From the NCBI RefSeq assembly GCF_001680005.1, contig NC_033562.1, positions 1,674,001-1,738,000 of the forward strand: DNA of 64,000 nucleotides, given 5' to 3'. The position numbers were made by a program, and so were the translations under genes. Source of the DNA: Plasmodium coatneyi (Eukaryota > Apicomplexa > Aconoidasida > Haemosporida > Plasmodiidae). Within the stretch, counting starts at the first letter, position 1. The number at the start of each line of letters is the position of its first letter. The notes beneath the pieces are model-generated. The model did not search any database, was not told where the DNA came from, and was given only the letters and a program-made list of their open reading frames with translations. Shown in pieces: positions 1-12,030 of the stretch.

Positions 1-307
1 TTACTAAACAAATCAAAATAAAGTGAAGGAGGAAAATTTTTTTCTTTTGAACTTATATCGATTCACACATAAACATGTAAGCAATTTAATACAAAACAAC
101 AAAAAAAAAAAAAAAAAAAAAATATTTACTACACCGCAAAACAGGAACCTAAACATTAAAACTGTTCCATAGGAACACCTTCCTTAAGAACCTGTTCCTT
201 AGGAACAAATATTTCCTCCCTAAATCCGGAATCTGAACATCGAACATCTTCCTTAAGAACAAAGTCTTCCTTCGTTAAACCCGCAATCTGAACTTGGAAA
301 CTGTTCA
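1..307. other. SICAvar 3' flank with decayed tail repeats
   Basis: Downstream of the SICAvar stop. From about 120 to 307 the minus strand still shows the tail repeat of exon 5 (GTTCCTAAGGAACAGGTTCC-like units), now out of frame and with stops. Bases 1-115 are an AT-rich flank (aatcaaaataaagtg, then an A tract) that recurs beside the other two SICAvar genes near 25150-25260 and 49580-49700. No gene seen. Confidence 0.7.
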
Positions 308-3300
308 TTAGGAACAAAGTTTTTCTTCCTTAAACAAGGAATCTGAACTGGGAACCTGTTCCTTAGGAACATCAACCCTAGGAACCTCTTCCTTAGTAAA
401 TTCTTTCCTAGGAAGAAAGTCTTCCTCCCTAAACCCGGAATTTGAACTTGGAACCTTTTCCTTAGGAACGTTTTCTTCTTTTATAAATTCGCTTCCCATA
501 AATTCTTGAACCAATATTTCAAAAAAGTCTTCCTTCTTCAAATGCAGGTCCACTTTTTGACATTCGTCTAAGACTTCTAAATGAATATCAATAATCATGC
601 GGCGACGTACACCACCACCACGACCAGCACGGCGATCAATGCCCCGTTTTTTCCTCCTTTTTATAGGCATAGAACGAGGTTTGCGCTCCTTTACTAAGAT
701 ATATTCACGTGGACCATCGTCCTCTACGTGTTGGATAATTTGTTCCTGCAAGGTTGGACCACGTACTTGATAAGCTCTTCTGTAACGTTTTCTTCCCTTA
801 CCAAGCATTCCAAAGTACTGAACAAAAAAAAAAGGAAAAATGTTTCTTTAGTAGGAATGCGAAATGTTTTGTTCACACGCAACAGTAATTACTACCTGAA
901 ACCGTAATATGCGAAATCCTACATACACACCCCTAAAATACGAAATCCAACACATGCACCCCTATAATGCGAAATCCTATACATACACACCCTAAAATGT
1001 GAAATTCTACACACACACACACCCCTAAAATGTGAAATCCTACACACCCCTAAGTGAGGAACCCTAAAACTTTTTTTTTCTTTTTTTCTTTTTTTCTTTT
1101 TTTTTTTTCCCTTCTTTTCCTACCTTCCAAAGGAGATAAGTCATGATAGAAATACCCATCATGGCAGGAGCAAGAGGGAGGTAAGGAAGGACGGGGTTGT
1201 CCTTCATGTTAATAAGTTTGGCAGGGGAAGGGGTGCTAGTACTGGGAGTATCACCCCCAGCACCTAGAGCACCTCCACCACCACCAGCTGCTTCTTCTGT
1301 GTGTTTAGGTTCTTCTGCTGAAGGGAAGGATTGGAAGGAGTATGGAAGGATTAGAAGGTGTATGTAAAGGGAAAATTTTTTTTTTTTTTTTTTTTAATGT
1401 GATTTCAGGACCTATTATTGAACTAAAATATGATGTGTGCTCGCACCAGTGGTGGACATGAGGGGGATGGACATGAGGAGTGCACCCCTGCTGTGTGAGC
1501 GAAAAAGTTGTGCAACTGTTCGAATTTTTTTCCCTTACGTGGATCTTCCTTATCTTCGTTCCCGTTCTCTTCCTGCACCTTTCCTGCTTCTTCTTCTTCC
1601 TCCTCTTCTTCAATTTCTTCTTCTGCGTCGTCTTGCCCCTCCTCCTCTGAATCAAGAGAAAAAATAAGGATAGATGGTTCTAGAGTAATGTTTTCTTTCT
1701 TTTCTTTCTTTCTTTTCCTTCCTGCTTTCCTTTTTCTTTTTATTTTCCTTTCATTCCTTCTTTCCTTCTATTCTTCCCGTAAAAGCCTTCCTTCGCTTTC
1801 CTTCCATAGACCATCCGTTCCCTCCTTAGAATACTTTCCTTCCATCCTTAGACCCTTCCACCCCTAACAAACTTCCACCGTTAACAAACTTCCACCCCTA
1901 ACAAACTTCCACCCCTAACAAACTTCCACCCCTAACAAACTTCCACCCCTAACAAACTTCCACCCCTAACAAACTTCCACCGTTAACAAACTTCCACCCC
2001 TAACACCATCATTCTATTACCCCTAACACATGATTCTAAGACCCCTAAAGCATCATTCTAAAAACCCCAACAGCCTTCCTTCCACTTTCCTTAGACCCAT
2101 TCCTTTCTTCCTCCTCCTTAGACATTCCTTTCTTTCCTCAACCTTAGACGCTTCCTTTCCTTCCTCAACCATAGACCCTGCCTTTCCTTCCTTTGTTTAA
2201 ACGCTTTCCTTTCCTCCTTAGATAACCTTTCCTTCCGCCAACCTACCACCATCTAGCCACCTACCACCACCCTAACAACCCACCTACCACCACCCTAACA
2301 ACAAACATATCACAACCCTAACAACCCACCTACCACAACCCTAACAATCCACCTAACACCCTACAACAACCCTAACAACCCACCTACCACCCTACCACCT
2401 AACAACCACCCTACCACCTAACAACCACCCTACCACCTAACAACCACCCTACCACCTAACAACCACCCTACCACCTAACAACCACCCTACCACCTAACAA
2501 CCACCCTACCACCTAACAACCACCCTACCACCAAACTAACACAACATTCCTTTGACCAACCACACCTAAGAACCTTCCACCTACCACCCACCTAACAACC
2601 TTCGTTCCCCCAGCACAAGACCTTTTCTTCCTTAGACCCTACTTTCCTTCACTAACTCACTCATTCCTTCCTTTTATTTTTTTCTTTCTTCTTTCTTTCT
2701 TAATTTCTTACTTAGGTAATATATTTAATAATATTTTTAATGATATTTCTTACCTGCCTTCCTTGTTGTTTGAGTTGGTGCGTCCTTCTCTTCCTTCACT
2801 TTGTCGTCAATTCCCTTTCCCAGTTTTTTCTTCATTTCTTCCTCATCTTCATGTGGATTCATACTCTTCACTATGTCGTCTGCACCGCTCTGTGATACAA
2901 AATTCTCATTTTCTATTAATTGCTTAATTTCTTCTACACTTCTTTCAATTTCTTCTCCACCTGTGCTGTCGCCATCTCCCTGTTCCTTCCTAGTCCCCCT
3001 TCCAGCTTCACTTCCATCACAATTTCTCGCGTCCCTCATAATCAAATCATACTTCCCCACTTCCTTTTTCCTTCCCTCCACCCACTCTTTTATAGTCTTG
3101 CCAATTAATTGGCCACCCATTTTCGTTATTTTCAGATCTATACCCTTACAAACAGCATCTGGCCTGCCCTTCCTTTGAACATTTCCCACCCATCCCCCCA
3201 CCATATTGGAAACGTGCTGTATTACTTTATCAAATAAGCAATGTTCCCTATACAAATCTACTAAGGTAATGGTCCCAATTAAACATCTGAAATAGGTGGT

Positions 3301-3801
3301 TACATCGTCCTCACTCTCTACACCTTTCCTTATTTGGAAATTATGTGTTAATCCATTAGTGTACAGCATCACTTTTAACATGGCTTTGCATAATTCTTTT
3401 TCCTTATTTGTCCATGTTTCTATATTTTCTCCCTCCCTATTCATCCCTGTAGCACACATTTCCGCAATCATCCCCTCCTCACCCTTTGCAATTGTCCCCA
3501 TAAGGTTGTTAAATATTGTCTTCATTTCATCCCATATTCCATCCTACAAAGATTAAATGCGGTGAAAAGGAGGTGAAAGTACCATCATATGTGTGCACAC
3601 ATACATATGAATTGATTTCTTTCTCCTTCCACCCCTAACAACCTTCCTTCCGCCTACATATATGTACATATGATCATGCACACACTTTCGAACTTATCCT
3701 TCCTATATTTTTATTATTACATCTACTATACCCTGCTGCACGTGTCTGCCTTTTTCCACCCACTTCCTAATTAATTCACTTAATAAAGACACTCCCGTCA
3801 T
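308..3801 (-). CDS. SICAvar: Short SICAvar gene (SICA alpha domain + C-terminal domain), 5 exons
   Basis: Exons in reading order: 3721-3801, 2754-3543, 1539-1646, 1124-1317, 308-817. All junctions are GT/AG and phases agree, giving 560 aa. Exon 1 (27 aa, MTGVSLLSELIRKWVEK...) is the usual short SICA start. Exon 2 has alpha-domain marks: ELCKAMLKVMLYTNG, YFRCLIGTITLVDLYREHC and QLIGKTIKEWVEG. Exon 3 is a 36-residue acidic spacer. Exon 4 holds the single membrane helix (PYLPLAPAMMGISIMTYLLW, about residues 367-388). Exon 5 starts YFGMLGKGRKR and carries the conserved cytoplasmic core RRRMIIDIHLEVLDECQK. Family knowledge: SICA proteins are clonally variant antigens on schizont-infected erythrocytes. 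No cysteine-rich beta domain is visible, so this is a short form. A tandem VPKEQVPSSDS-type tail continues past the stop in another frame. The start could lie further upstream, but an in-frame stop lies 13 codons before this ATG in exon 1, with no other ATG between them. Confidence 0.85.
895..1065. repeat. Minisatellite of about 30 bp in the last SICAvar intron
   Basis: Tandem degenerate copies of a unit like CCCCTAAAATGCGAAATCCT followed by acacaca. The same array sits at the same place (the intron before the YFGML exon) in the other two SICAvar genes, at about 25920-26120 and 50565-50710, so it is inherited with the gene. Confidence 0.8.
1647..2753. repeat. SICAvar intron made of pyrimidine-rich tandem repeats
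   Basis: Intron between the alpha exon and the acidic exon. It contains about nine copies of a 17-bp unit (CTTCCACCCCTAACAAA, about 1866-2000) and about eight copies of a 19-bp unit (CAACCACCCTACCACCTAA, about 2390-2530), flanked by looser CTTCCTTAGAC-type repeats. Open frames here are products of base composition. Confidence 0.85.
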
Positions 3802-5921
3802 TTTCCCATTCTTTGCCTCTTTAATCAAATCTTCCTTACACCTTACTTCTCTTTACAACTTCTTCTTTGCTTCTTCCTTAAACATTCCTTCCTTACACCC
3901 TAAACCTTGCTTCTTTACACCTTAAAAATTCCTTCTTTGGACCTTTTCTTCTTCTTTTTTTCTTCCTTAAACATTCGTTCTTTAGAACTTCCTTCTTTCT
4001 TCCTTTTCACCTTAAACCTTCCTTCTATACACCTTGAACCTTCCTTTTTTACACCTTAAATCTTGCTTCTTTACTCCCTTAAACCTTCTTCTTCCTTACA
4101 CCTTAAATCGTCCTTCTTTACACCTTAAACGTTCCTTCCTTACACGTTCCTTCTTTACACCCTACTTTTTTACAACTTCCTTCTTTACACCTTTTCTTTT
4201 TTTTCTTTCATTAAACGTTACTACTTTACACCTTCTTTTTTAATCTTCCCTCTTTACTTAAATCTTCTCTTTTTTTACCTAAACCTTTTTCTTATTCCTT
4301 AACCTTCCTTCTTTGACCTAAACCTTCTTTCTCCCCTTTATTTTTTTTTTTTTTATTACACCCTTCGGTTGTACAAAAACTTAAATAATTAAATAGCAGA
4401 CTGTATTGCGATTCCTTAACCTAGGAAGACCCTACACCTCACACCCCTAACAACCTTTCATTCTAATACCCTTACACCTTACACCTCCCACACGTAAGTG
4501 TTCATTTTAATAATCCTTCGCCCTTCATTCTAATACCCTTACACCCAGAACTGCACCCCCCTGAAAAATTTCTTTCCTTTTTCTCCTTTTATTCCTCTTT
4601 CTTTTTTTTTTTTTTTTTTTTTTCTCCTTCTTTCTACCTACAACCCTTATGTGCACCCTCCTCCATACTACCTCCAACATGCTTCCTTCTTTTTCTTTTT
4701 TTTTTATATTTTTCTTTCCCCTCTAAAAGAAGTAACCATCTTCCCACCATCCTAACAACCTTTCTTCTAATCTAACACTCCTCCTTAGGTGTACCCTTCT
4801 GCACACTTCCCCTAACAACCTTACAACCTTCCACCCTAACAATACACCTAACACACCCTACGTGCTCCCTTCAGCACACTTCCCCTTAAGCATACGTCCT
4901 CCCCACGTATTGTCATAGATTCAACTTCGTGCGTACTTCCTTCAACACCTTCCCTCTTAGTGGACCCCTCTGCACACTTCCCTCCTACAATTTTTCTTCT
5001 TTTTTTTTTATACACCCTTCGGGTGTACCCCTTCTTAAAGAAAGGTGCCTTCCACTCTACCACACCTAAAACCATCTTTCTAACACCCCAAACACCCAAA
5101 GCTGCACCCCGCTGCACACTTCCCCAACATTCTTCCTTCCTTGAATTTATTTTTTATTTTTTTTTTTTTCTTCCCTAAAGGAAGTGAACATCCTTCCACC
5201 CTAACACCACATTTCTTCCACCTCTAGCACTCCTCCCTAGATGTATCCCTATGCACACTTCCCCTAAGCATACATCCTTCCTTCCACCAACCACTCCTAA
5301 CAACCTTCATCCTACTACCACCCCTAACAACCCACCTACAACCTACCACCCCTAACAACCCACCTACAACCTACCACCCCTAACAACCCACCTACAACCT
5401 ACCACCCCTAACAACCCACCTACCACCCCCCTAACAAACTTCATTCTAATACTTTTAATTCATCATTCTTGCACCCCTAACAATCGTCCTTCCACCTACC
5501 ACCCCTAACAACCTTCCTTCCACCAATCATCATCCACCTAACAACCCACCTACCACCAACCACCTTAACAACCTTCCTTCCACCAACCACCCCTAACAAC
5601 CCACCTATCACCACCTATCAACCCATCTACCACCTAACACAACCTTCCTTTCCACCACCCTAGTAACCCACCTACCACCGACCTAACAACCCACCTAACA
5701 ACCTCGCCTTCCCCGCTAACAATCAACATAACAACCCAGCAACCACCTACCTACGACCACCTTCCACCTAACAACCCACCTACCACCCCTAACACGAACT
5801 TCCGTGACACCAACCATCTTCTTTTCCTGCCTTCCTCCTTAGAAGACCTTCATTTCCTTCCTTCTCTCCTTAGAACCTCCTTCCTTAGACCCTTTCTTCC
5901 TCCTTAGACCCCTTTCCTTCT
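3802..5921. repeat. Pyrimidine-rich degenerate repeat spacer
   Basis: More than 2 kb without a supportable gene. 3850-4330 is a loose repeat built on TTAAACCTTCCTTCTTTACACC. 4360-5250 has several copies of a longer unit with a poly-T tract, a tacacccttcgggtgta palindrome and aaaggaagtgaac. 5310-5430 has a 28-bp unit (TAACAACCCACCTACAACCT plus ACCACCCC) three to four times. The same repeat classes recur at 28850-30700. Confidence 0.75.
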
Positions 5922-7213
5922 TCATCTGGATGATGATGACGTATATGGAATTGAATATTCTGTCATGGAATCTGTTGCTGTTGAAGCTGCTGTTGACCCA
6001 CCCGTATAGTCGTCATCAAAATCATAAGACTCTCTCCTAAGGGACCTTTTTCTTCTGTTTTTTCTTCCTTCAGAGTGGTGATTCTTGTTAAAGAAGAAAG
6101 GTTTGTACTTGTAAAAAAAGTATGCCAAGGCAGGAAGTCCTATTGCAGCTAATGCACCAGAGACAGCAGCAGGAACGACACCACTAACAGCATCAGCTTG
6201 CTCAACACTCTCCTTTCTGTGACTACCACCACCGTCACTCCCTCCCTTTCCTTCTCCACCAGAGACACCATCTGCTAAATCGGCATCACTAAAGGAACCG
6301 CTGCTTCCAGCTTGATTTGGGTTTGGACAGGGATCTGGATTGCAAGTTCCCGTGGAACCTGGTCTTGGACTACCATTGTTCTGGTTGCCAGTAGAACCGG
6401 TACCGGAAGAACCAGGATTCCAGGTTCCAGTGGAACCGGTACCAGACGACCCTGGGTTCAGTGTACACTTTAAATCTAATTTCTTGCAGCTCTCCTCGAC
6501 TCCGTACCATGTTCTAAATTTATTACACCATTCACTCTTTATTTCTTGTGTACACACATTACACATAGTTCCATAAGACTCCTTGACACTCTGCAGGTAT
6601 GCTCTATACTCCTCAGGACAAGGTTGCCCGTATGATACTTGATTCTCTATAGTACTCTTATCCATGTGGTATTTGAATAATTTACTCAATGCTCCGAAAA
6701 CTTCCTTACTACTTTTACTATACGTAGAAGTACTGGAATTTTCACTTCCCCTGCCCAAAACTTTCCTGTCCACTTCATTAATAGTTCTTTCTAATTCTTT
6801 ACCGTCCAGAAATACGGACAGTTTTTCACCCACCCAGCAATAGAAAGGGTCATAATGCTGCATTTTCTCCTCTTCCCCCATGCCTTCTATATAACAGAAT
6901 GCCAGCTTAATACTTTTACGCATAGCGGCATCAATTTGACTACCGTTTAATATTATCCTTAATTCTGTGTTACTTGATTCATTGTGATAATTCTCTGATT
7001 TTTCTGTTAATTCATTATATTTCTGCGTTGAAGGTAATTTGTCCAAATTCAGTTCCTATAAATATAGTTCAAGTGTTATATACACTTTTATATTTCCCCC
7101 TATACTGCACATAGAACACTATATAAATGACGCACTCCTATCTATAATAAATGAAAATGAGGGGTAACCTGTAATATTCTTCCCCTTCTTCTTTCCATTG
7201 CTGCGGTGGTCAT
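5922..7213 (-). CDS. KIR: KIR (PIR superfamily) protein carrying a CD99-like block; 2 exons
   Basis: Exon 1 7169-7213 (15 aa, [10 protein letters not shown]...), exon 2 5922-7055 (377 aa), 392 aa in all. Exon 2 starts at the usual KIR acceptor with [16 protein letters not shown] and has the core [11 protein letters not shown]. Residues about 214-265 are a Gly/Ser/Thr/Pro stalk with repeats of [13 protein letters not shown]. Residues 266-297 (bases 6210-6305) include [15 protein letters not shown] and [12 protein letters not shown], which match mammalian CD99 by memory. A membrane helix ([24 protein letters not shown]) is followed directly by a basic, Ser/Thr-rich cytoplasmic tail. The intron that splits helix from tail in the other KIR genes is absent. 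No classical signal peptide or PEXEL, as usual for the family. Likely exported to the infected red cell. The exon 1 donor (CAG|GTTACC) is weak, so the first 15 residues are less sure. Confidence 0.85.
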
Positions 7214-7285
7214 TGTTTATGTGCATATGTGTATGTTTGTGTATATATATATATCTATATATATATATATATATATATAGATATA

Positions 7286-7352
<67 letters not shown>

Positions 7353-7735
7353 TTATGTATATATATATGTTACAGATATATTGTTCATGTACATATATAG
7401 CATTTATATATATAATTCTATATACATGATATATATATGTATGCATATATATTATATATGGATATATATATATATTTTTTCCTTTCCCCCCTTTTGCCTT
7501 GTATAAGGAAATTTTTGTCTTATAAAAATGTGGTGTGTTTGTTGTGTGTACTGTTTTGTGTATGTTGTTTTTCCCCTTTCTTTTCTTTCCGCATATATAT
7601 ACATACGTATATTTATATATATATATTATATATGGATATATATATGTATAGGTATATATGTATATATACATAGCATTTATATATATAGTTATATATACAT
7701 GACATATATATGTATGTATGATTTTTTCCTTTTAC
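7214..7735. repeat. (TA)n and ATAC microsatellite upstream of the CD99-bearing KIR
   Basis: Long alternating AT tracts (densest 7240-7345 and 7590-7700) interrupted by tacatatatg variants. A non-repetitive segment (cttttgccttgtataaggaa, about 7492) also occurs at about 56830 upstream of the sister KIR, so the upstream region was duplicated with the gene. Tyr/Ile-only open frames here are not genes. Confidence 0.85.
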
Positions 7736-7834
7736 GTATTATTTATGTAAGAATGGTAATTTTTTGCTTCTTCGTTTTTTTCCTTCTTTTTTTTCCTTCT
7801 TTTTTTTCCTTCCTTTTTTTTCCTTCTTTTTTTC

Positions 7835-7867
<33 letters not shown>

Positions 7868-8474
7868 TTCTTTTTTTTATCCTTCCATGTATATGTATGA
7901 ATATCTCTGCATATAAGAGGGAAAAAATAAATACTCTCTCTTCCAAACGAAGTAGGAGCGCGTTTGGAAAAAGGGAAGAGAAAATAGAAGGAAGAAGTTC
8001 GGAGTTGCTCAAAATAGTACATAATATAGTGCACATGCTATATATAAGTTATTTATAGTGTATTTATGGAAGAAAAAGGGGGAAAAAATAAAAAATAACA
8101 GAAAAATAAAAAAAAATAATAAAATTAAAGGGAATATTCATATATGTATCAAATGTGATCTATGTTGGAAGGAAGGAATCAGTGAATGTAGAATATTTTT
8201 TTTCTAAGTGCAAAATAACGTAGTTCGAAATTTTGACTTTAGGAGGAAAGAAGGAATAAGAAGGTTTAAGGAGGAAAGAAGGAATAAGGATGGGAAGAAG
8301 GAATAAGAAGGAATGAGAACGGAAGAAAGAATAAGAAGGAATGAAGGAATATAGAAGGAAAAGAAGGAATAAGAAGGAATTATAAGGAAAAAGAAGGAAT
8401 GAAGGAATAAGAAGGAAGGAAAGCTATATGAAAAACTTATTATACAAAACAATATAAATGAAGAATAGGGAAAA
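7736..8474. other. Spacer with KIR 3'-flank-like segment and purine-rich repeats
   Basis: A poly-T/CTTT tract (7780-7875) is followed by gaatatctctgcatataaga...ctctcttccaaacgaag (about 7898-7955). That segment resembles the 3' flank of the KIR gene ending at 18134 (about 18297-18363), so a plus-strand KIR end may have been lost here. 8230-8425 is a degenerate AAGGAATAAGAAGGAA repeat. No gene seen. Confidence 0.55.
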
Positions 8475-9493
8475 ATGGTCCCAAATAAGAAGTCCAAAGA
8501 GGAGGATCCATGTAATGAGGTAAGGAAAATTTAAGAACATTTTGTAAAATATTCCATTTTGTAAAATATTACATTTTGTAAAATATTATATCCGCCAAAA
8601 TATAAAAATGGAGCAATTAGGAATGTGTGTATAGACTGATGCATACTATTTCTCATGTTCGTAGGGAAAATGCTTGGAGAACCTAAATTCAACAATGATG
8701 TTCACTACACTGGAACATGGAGGAGGAAGCAGAAATAATTGTAATAATAAACATACATAAATAGAAGTTCAGGTAGGAAGTGCATTAAAACCATATGGGG
8801 ATCTTGCAGGTTATAAGAACAGGATTATAAATACTTTGTGTAGAGTGAGTTCATTGTCTATAGGGGGAGAACATGGAGCCACTAGTCTCTTCTGTTATAT
8901 ATTCTATATTATTTGTTGGGAGATATATAATAGCAGCGATAGGAGCGGAGGTAACAGCAACCCTATTCCAACACCATCACAATTGATGAAACAATTAGTT
9001 CTAAGTGCAGCGGCTACGGGAAGAGCAGTAAGTCAAGTTGTCCCTGGGAACAGAGTCACATAGTCCACCAGCACTGCAACCACCATTGTAATTCCTTCCA
9101 TCCGAGGAGTAGGAGCATTACCTGCCATTGCTGCCCTTCTATATAAGGTAATAATTACAGCAATTATAATTACAAAGTGTACTTATAATTATAATTATAG
9201 CTGTAAAATATAAATAATATAGAAAATAATAATTCCTATTGTTATTTCTTTCTTGTCTAAAATAAAATATATATACATATATATTACAAATACATATATA
9301 TATATATATATATATATACAATGTATGTATATATGCACTGATATGTATGTAATACACATGTTCACCCTTTTTATCTTTCCTTTTTTTTCGGTATAATCTT
9401 TTACCCTCCTTGGTCGGTGACTGCTTTGCAAAGAACAATAAAAGTATAAGAAGAAGAGCAACAATATCAGCGACAAAGAACCAATATACGTTA
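8475..9493 (+). pseudogene. Decayed, internally deleted KIR pseudogene
   Basis: Remnants of all three KIR exons. Exon 1 8475-8519 (MVPNKKSKEEDPCNE, donor GTAAGG). Exon 2 8665-9147 has PIR-like text (VGSALKPYGDLAGYKNRI, then LFCYIFYIICWEIYN in place of the CYFFYYWLGD core) and a helix ending in PAIAALLYK followed by a GTAATA donor. Exon 2 is about 480 bp instead of 750-830 because the middle is missing, and it has in-frame stops (TAA near 8758, TAG near 9061). The exon 3 relic at 9392-9493 begins YNLLPSLVGD, but its acceptor AG has become GG, and it is shortened and shifted before a tail matching other KIR ends. It resembles no single intact gene here closely enough to name a parent. Confidence 0.8.
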
Positions 9494-10637
9494 TCATCCT
9501 ACCTAAAAAAAAGTGGCCCCCCTTTTTATTTTCCTCTATTACTTTACATTTCACAACTATGACATTACACAAGGTTTCATTTTACATTTCACAACTATGT
9601 TATTCACATTTCTCAATTCTGTGTGTGTGTGTGTGTGTGTGTCTTTCACACTTTTTATCCTAAAGAGAAAGAAGGGTGATGGTAATAATGATCTGCAATG
9701 GGAAATTGATATCTGGGTATGAAGAACTTTCCCCCGTATATAAATATATATATATATATACTGCAAAGAAAGATTATTACGTATAAGTGAGCAAATTTCT
9801 AACATTTCTAAAATTTTTTTAATAATTGTTAACATATGTTTTTACATTTGTCAATATACGTTCACTGTTTGTTTTACATTTGTTAACATACGTTCATTGT
9901 TTGTTTTTACATTTGTCAACATACGTTCACTATTTGTTTTTACATTTGTTTTTACATTTCTTTTTACATTTGTTAACATACATTCACTGTTTGTTTTTAC
10001 ATTTGTTTTTACATTTGTTTTTACATTTGTTAACATACATTCACTGTTTGTTTTTACATTTGTTTTTACATTTGTTTTTGCATTGCGCCCAATTATATTT
10101 TTGAAGCATTTGAACTCTCCCTGAGTTATTTCTCCTTCTTTTTTAATAAATAAGAAGAAAGAAAGAGGAACGCGGAAGAAAATAAAAAAAAACAGGGGGG
10201 GAATGTTGTACGTCCTTATATACACATAGAAGTAGTAGAAGGAGGAATGATATGTAAATAATAATATAATATTCCAACGAATAATCATCCACACCCTAGT
10301 AATATAAATGAATGTATAAGAAGGAACGTATATGGAAAAAAAAAAAATTTTAATTACATCTTCTTTTCTTCTTCGCTCCCTTTATCCATTGTACTATTCT
10401 TATTTCATTATTCCAAGACACTTATTCCAATAGATTTTGTTCCAACATATTCTGCTTCCTACATTATTTGTTACTACGCTTTTGTTCGTACATTTTTGTT
10501 CCTACATTATTTGTTCCTCAAATGTGAACACGACGATTTAATACATACATATATGAATATATATATGTAAAGGAAAACATCACACATTTCTAACATGAAC
10601 TTATTACTTACATAAGTATGCATAACATGTGAACGAA
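9494..10637. repeat. 33-bp/12-bp tandem array and KIR upstream region
   Basis: 9840-10085 holds about five copies of a 33-bp unit (TTTTTACATTTGTCAACATA then CGTTCACTGTTTG) with extra 12-bp TTTTTACATTTG inserts. 9620-9645 is a (GT)n run. From about 10220 the sequence resembles the upstream blocks of other KIR genes (see 22010, 40255, 47025). No gene seen; open frames follow the repeat. Confidence 0.75.
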
Positions 10638-12030
10638 ATGGCGCCAGACGCATCACCGGGAACAGCAATATTAACGGTAAATTTGTATTCTGATTGGGGA
10701 GTTATACACTAAACATACAATATTTTTTTGTGTAGTGTTGTACATTGGAAGACGACGAACATACACACACATATACATGAATATACACAAATACATCTAT
10801 TTTTTTGCTTATATTTTTTTGTAGGAGGAAGAATTGGGGACGCTACCCTCAAGAGAAAAGTATAAGGAGTTAAATGACAAGTCCGAAAATGGTGGAGATA
10901 CGCGGTGCTGGAGTGAATTAAAGGATAAATTAAAGAGGTATATTAAGAATAATGATTCTGTTGTTAAAAAAATTATAAAGGCATTCTGCTATATATATGG
11001 AATGCAAGATAGTACGCGTGAAAAGGAAGGATGGTGTGATTATTTTTATTATTGGCTAGGGGATATATTGCCTAAGGGATTGGCAGATTCTATGTTTGGA
11101 TCAGCTATGAATATTTTATATAATAAAATGGAACGTGAGGACAAAGGGCAGAAGTGTAAAGTCCTGTATACGTCTAACAGTAGAGAAGTTTTTGAAGCAT
11201 TGAAAACAGTATTCGACTATAAAAAAGACGAAAATACGATAAGGACACAATTAGGAAACGGAGAGAAGAAAAAGTGTGCTCAACAGTATTATTCACATTT
11301 AAGGGGTATAGAGGGAGCCTATAAAATACTAAATGACAAATGTAAAGAGGGGACTATGAGAGAATGGTATAATGCATTCACTAAGAAATATGAAGGTTAC
11401 AAAAGTGAGAAGGTTTTACAACTGAATTGTATACTAACAGACCAGAGAAAAGCAATTACACGCACAGCGGACTCCGCTGTCGAAGGAACTGGTACTGCTT
11501 CCATTGCAGTTCCTTCTGCATTGGTCGCCACAGTAGGCCTTCCTACAATCGCTGTTTTCCTTTTATATAAAGTATAATTAACATAATTATTACCACTGTG
11601 TATTTGAAAGATGTGGATGGAATATATGTAAATATATATATAAATACATATATGTAGACCTACATAAATATATATATAACATATACCTTCATATATATAT
11701 TGTATATATGTGTACATGCTCCCCCCCACCTTTTTTTCTTCCCCTTCGTAGTACGGTCTCCTACCTTCCTGGATAAGTAACTACTTTGGAGGAGGAAGAA
11801 ACAATAACAGCAGTGTAAGCAACATTAGAAGGAGAAAGAGAACAATTGAAAGCGACTTTGAAACATTGACGAACCATTCTACAGACGTCTCGACAGTGTA
11901 TTCAACAATAGCAGATTTGACAGATGGATCTACAGTATATGGTGGGACACAACCACCCACCAGAGGAAGGAGAACAAATAATGGAAGAAGAGAAGGAAAC
12001 AGGAACAATATTAGTTATCAACGTATTTAA
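10638..12030 (+). CDS. KIR: KIR (PIR superfamily) protein, 3 exons
   Basis: Exon 1 10638-10676 (MAPDASPGTAILT), exon 2 10825-11571, exon 3 11752-12030, all phase 0, 354 aa. Exon 2 begins EEELGTLPSREKYKELNDKS and has the core CDYFYYWLGDILPKGL. Its membrane helix (AVPSALVATVGLPTIAVFLLYK) ends exactly at the donor. Exon 3 is the basic then Ser/Thr-rich cytoplasmic tail, beginning YGLLPSWISNYFGGGRNNN and ending NNISYQRI. Probable variant surface protein of the infected cell, by family. The second intron holds TA microsatellite sequence. Its 3' flank (12335-12560) resembles that of the KIR ending at 37421. Confidence 0.9.

Noticed and set aside
4360..5250. Repeated tacacccttcgggtgta palindromes considered as insertion-element ends
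   Set aside because: They recur only within the degenerate pyrimidine repeats (also at 29450-30240), with no transposase-like frame or target duplications.
7198..8058. Long overlapping open frames of Tyr/Ile/Val and Phe residues
   Set aside because: Translations of (TA)n and poly-T microsatellites; they occur in several frames and on both strands at once.
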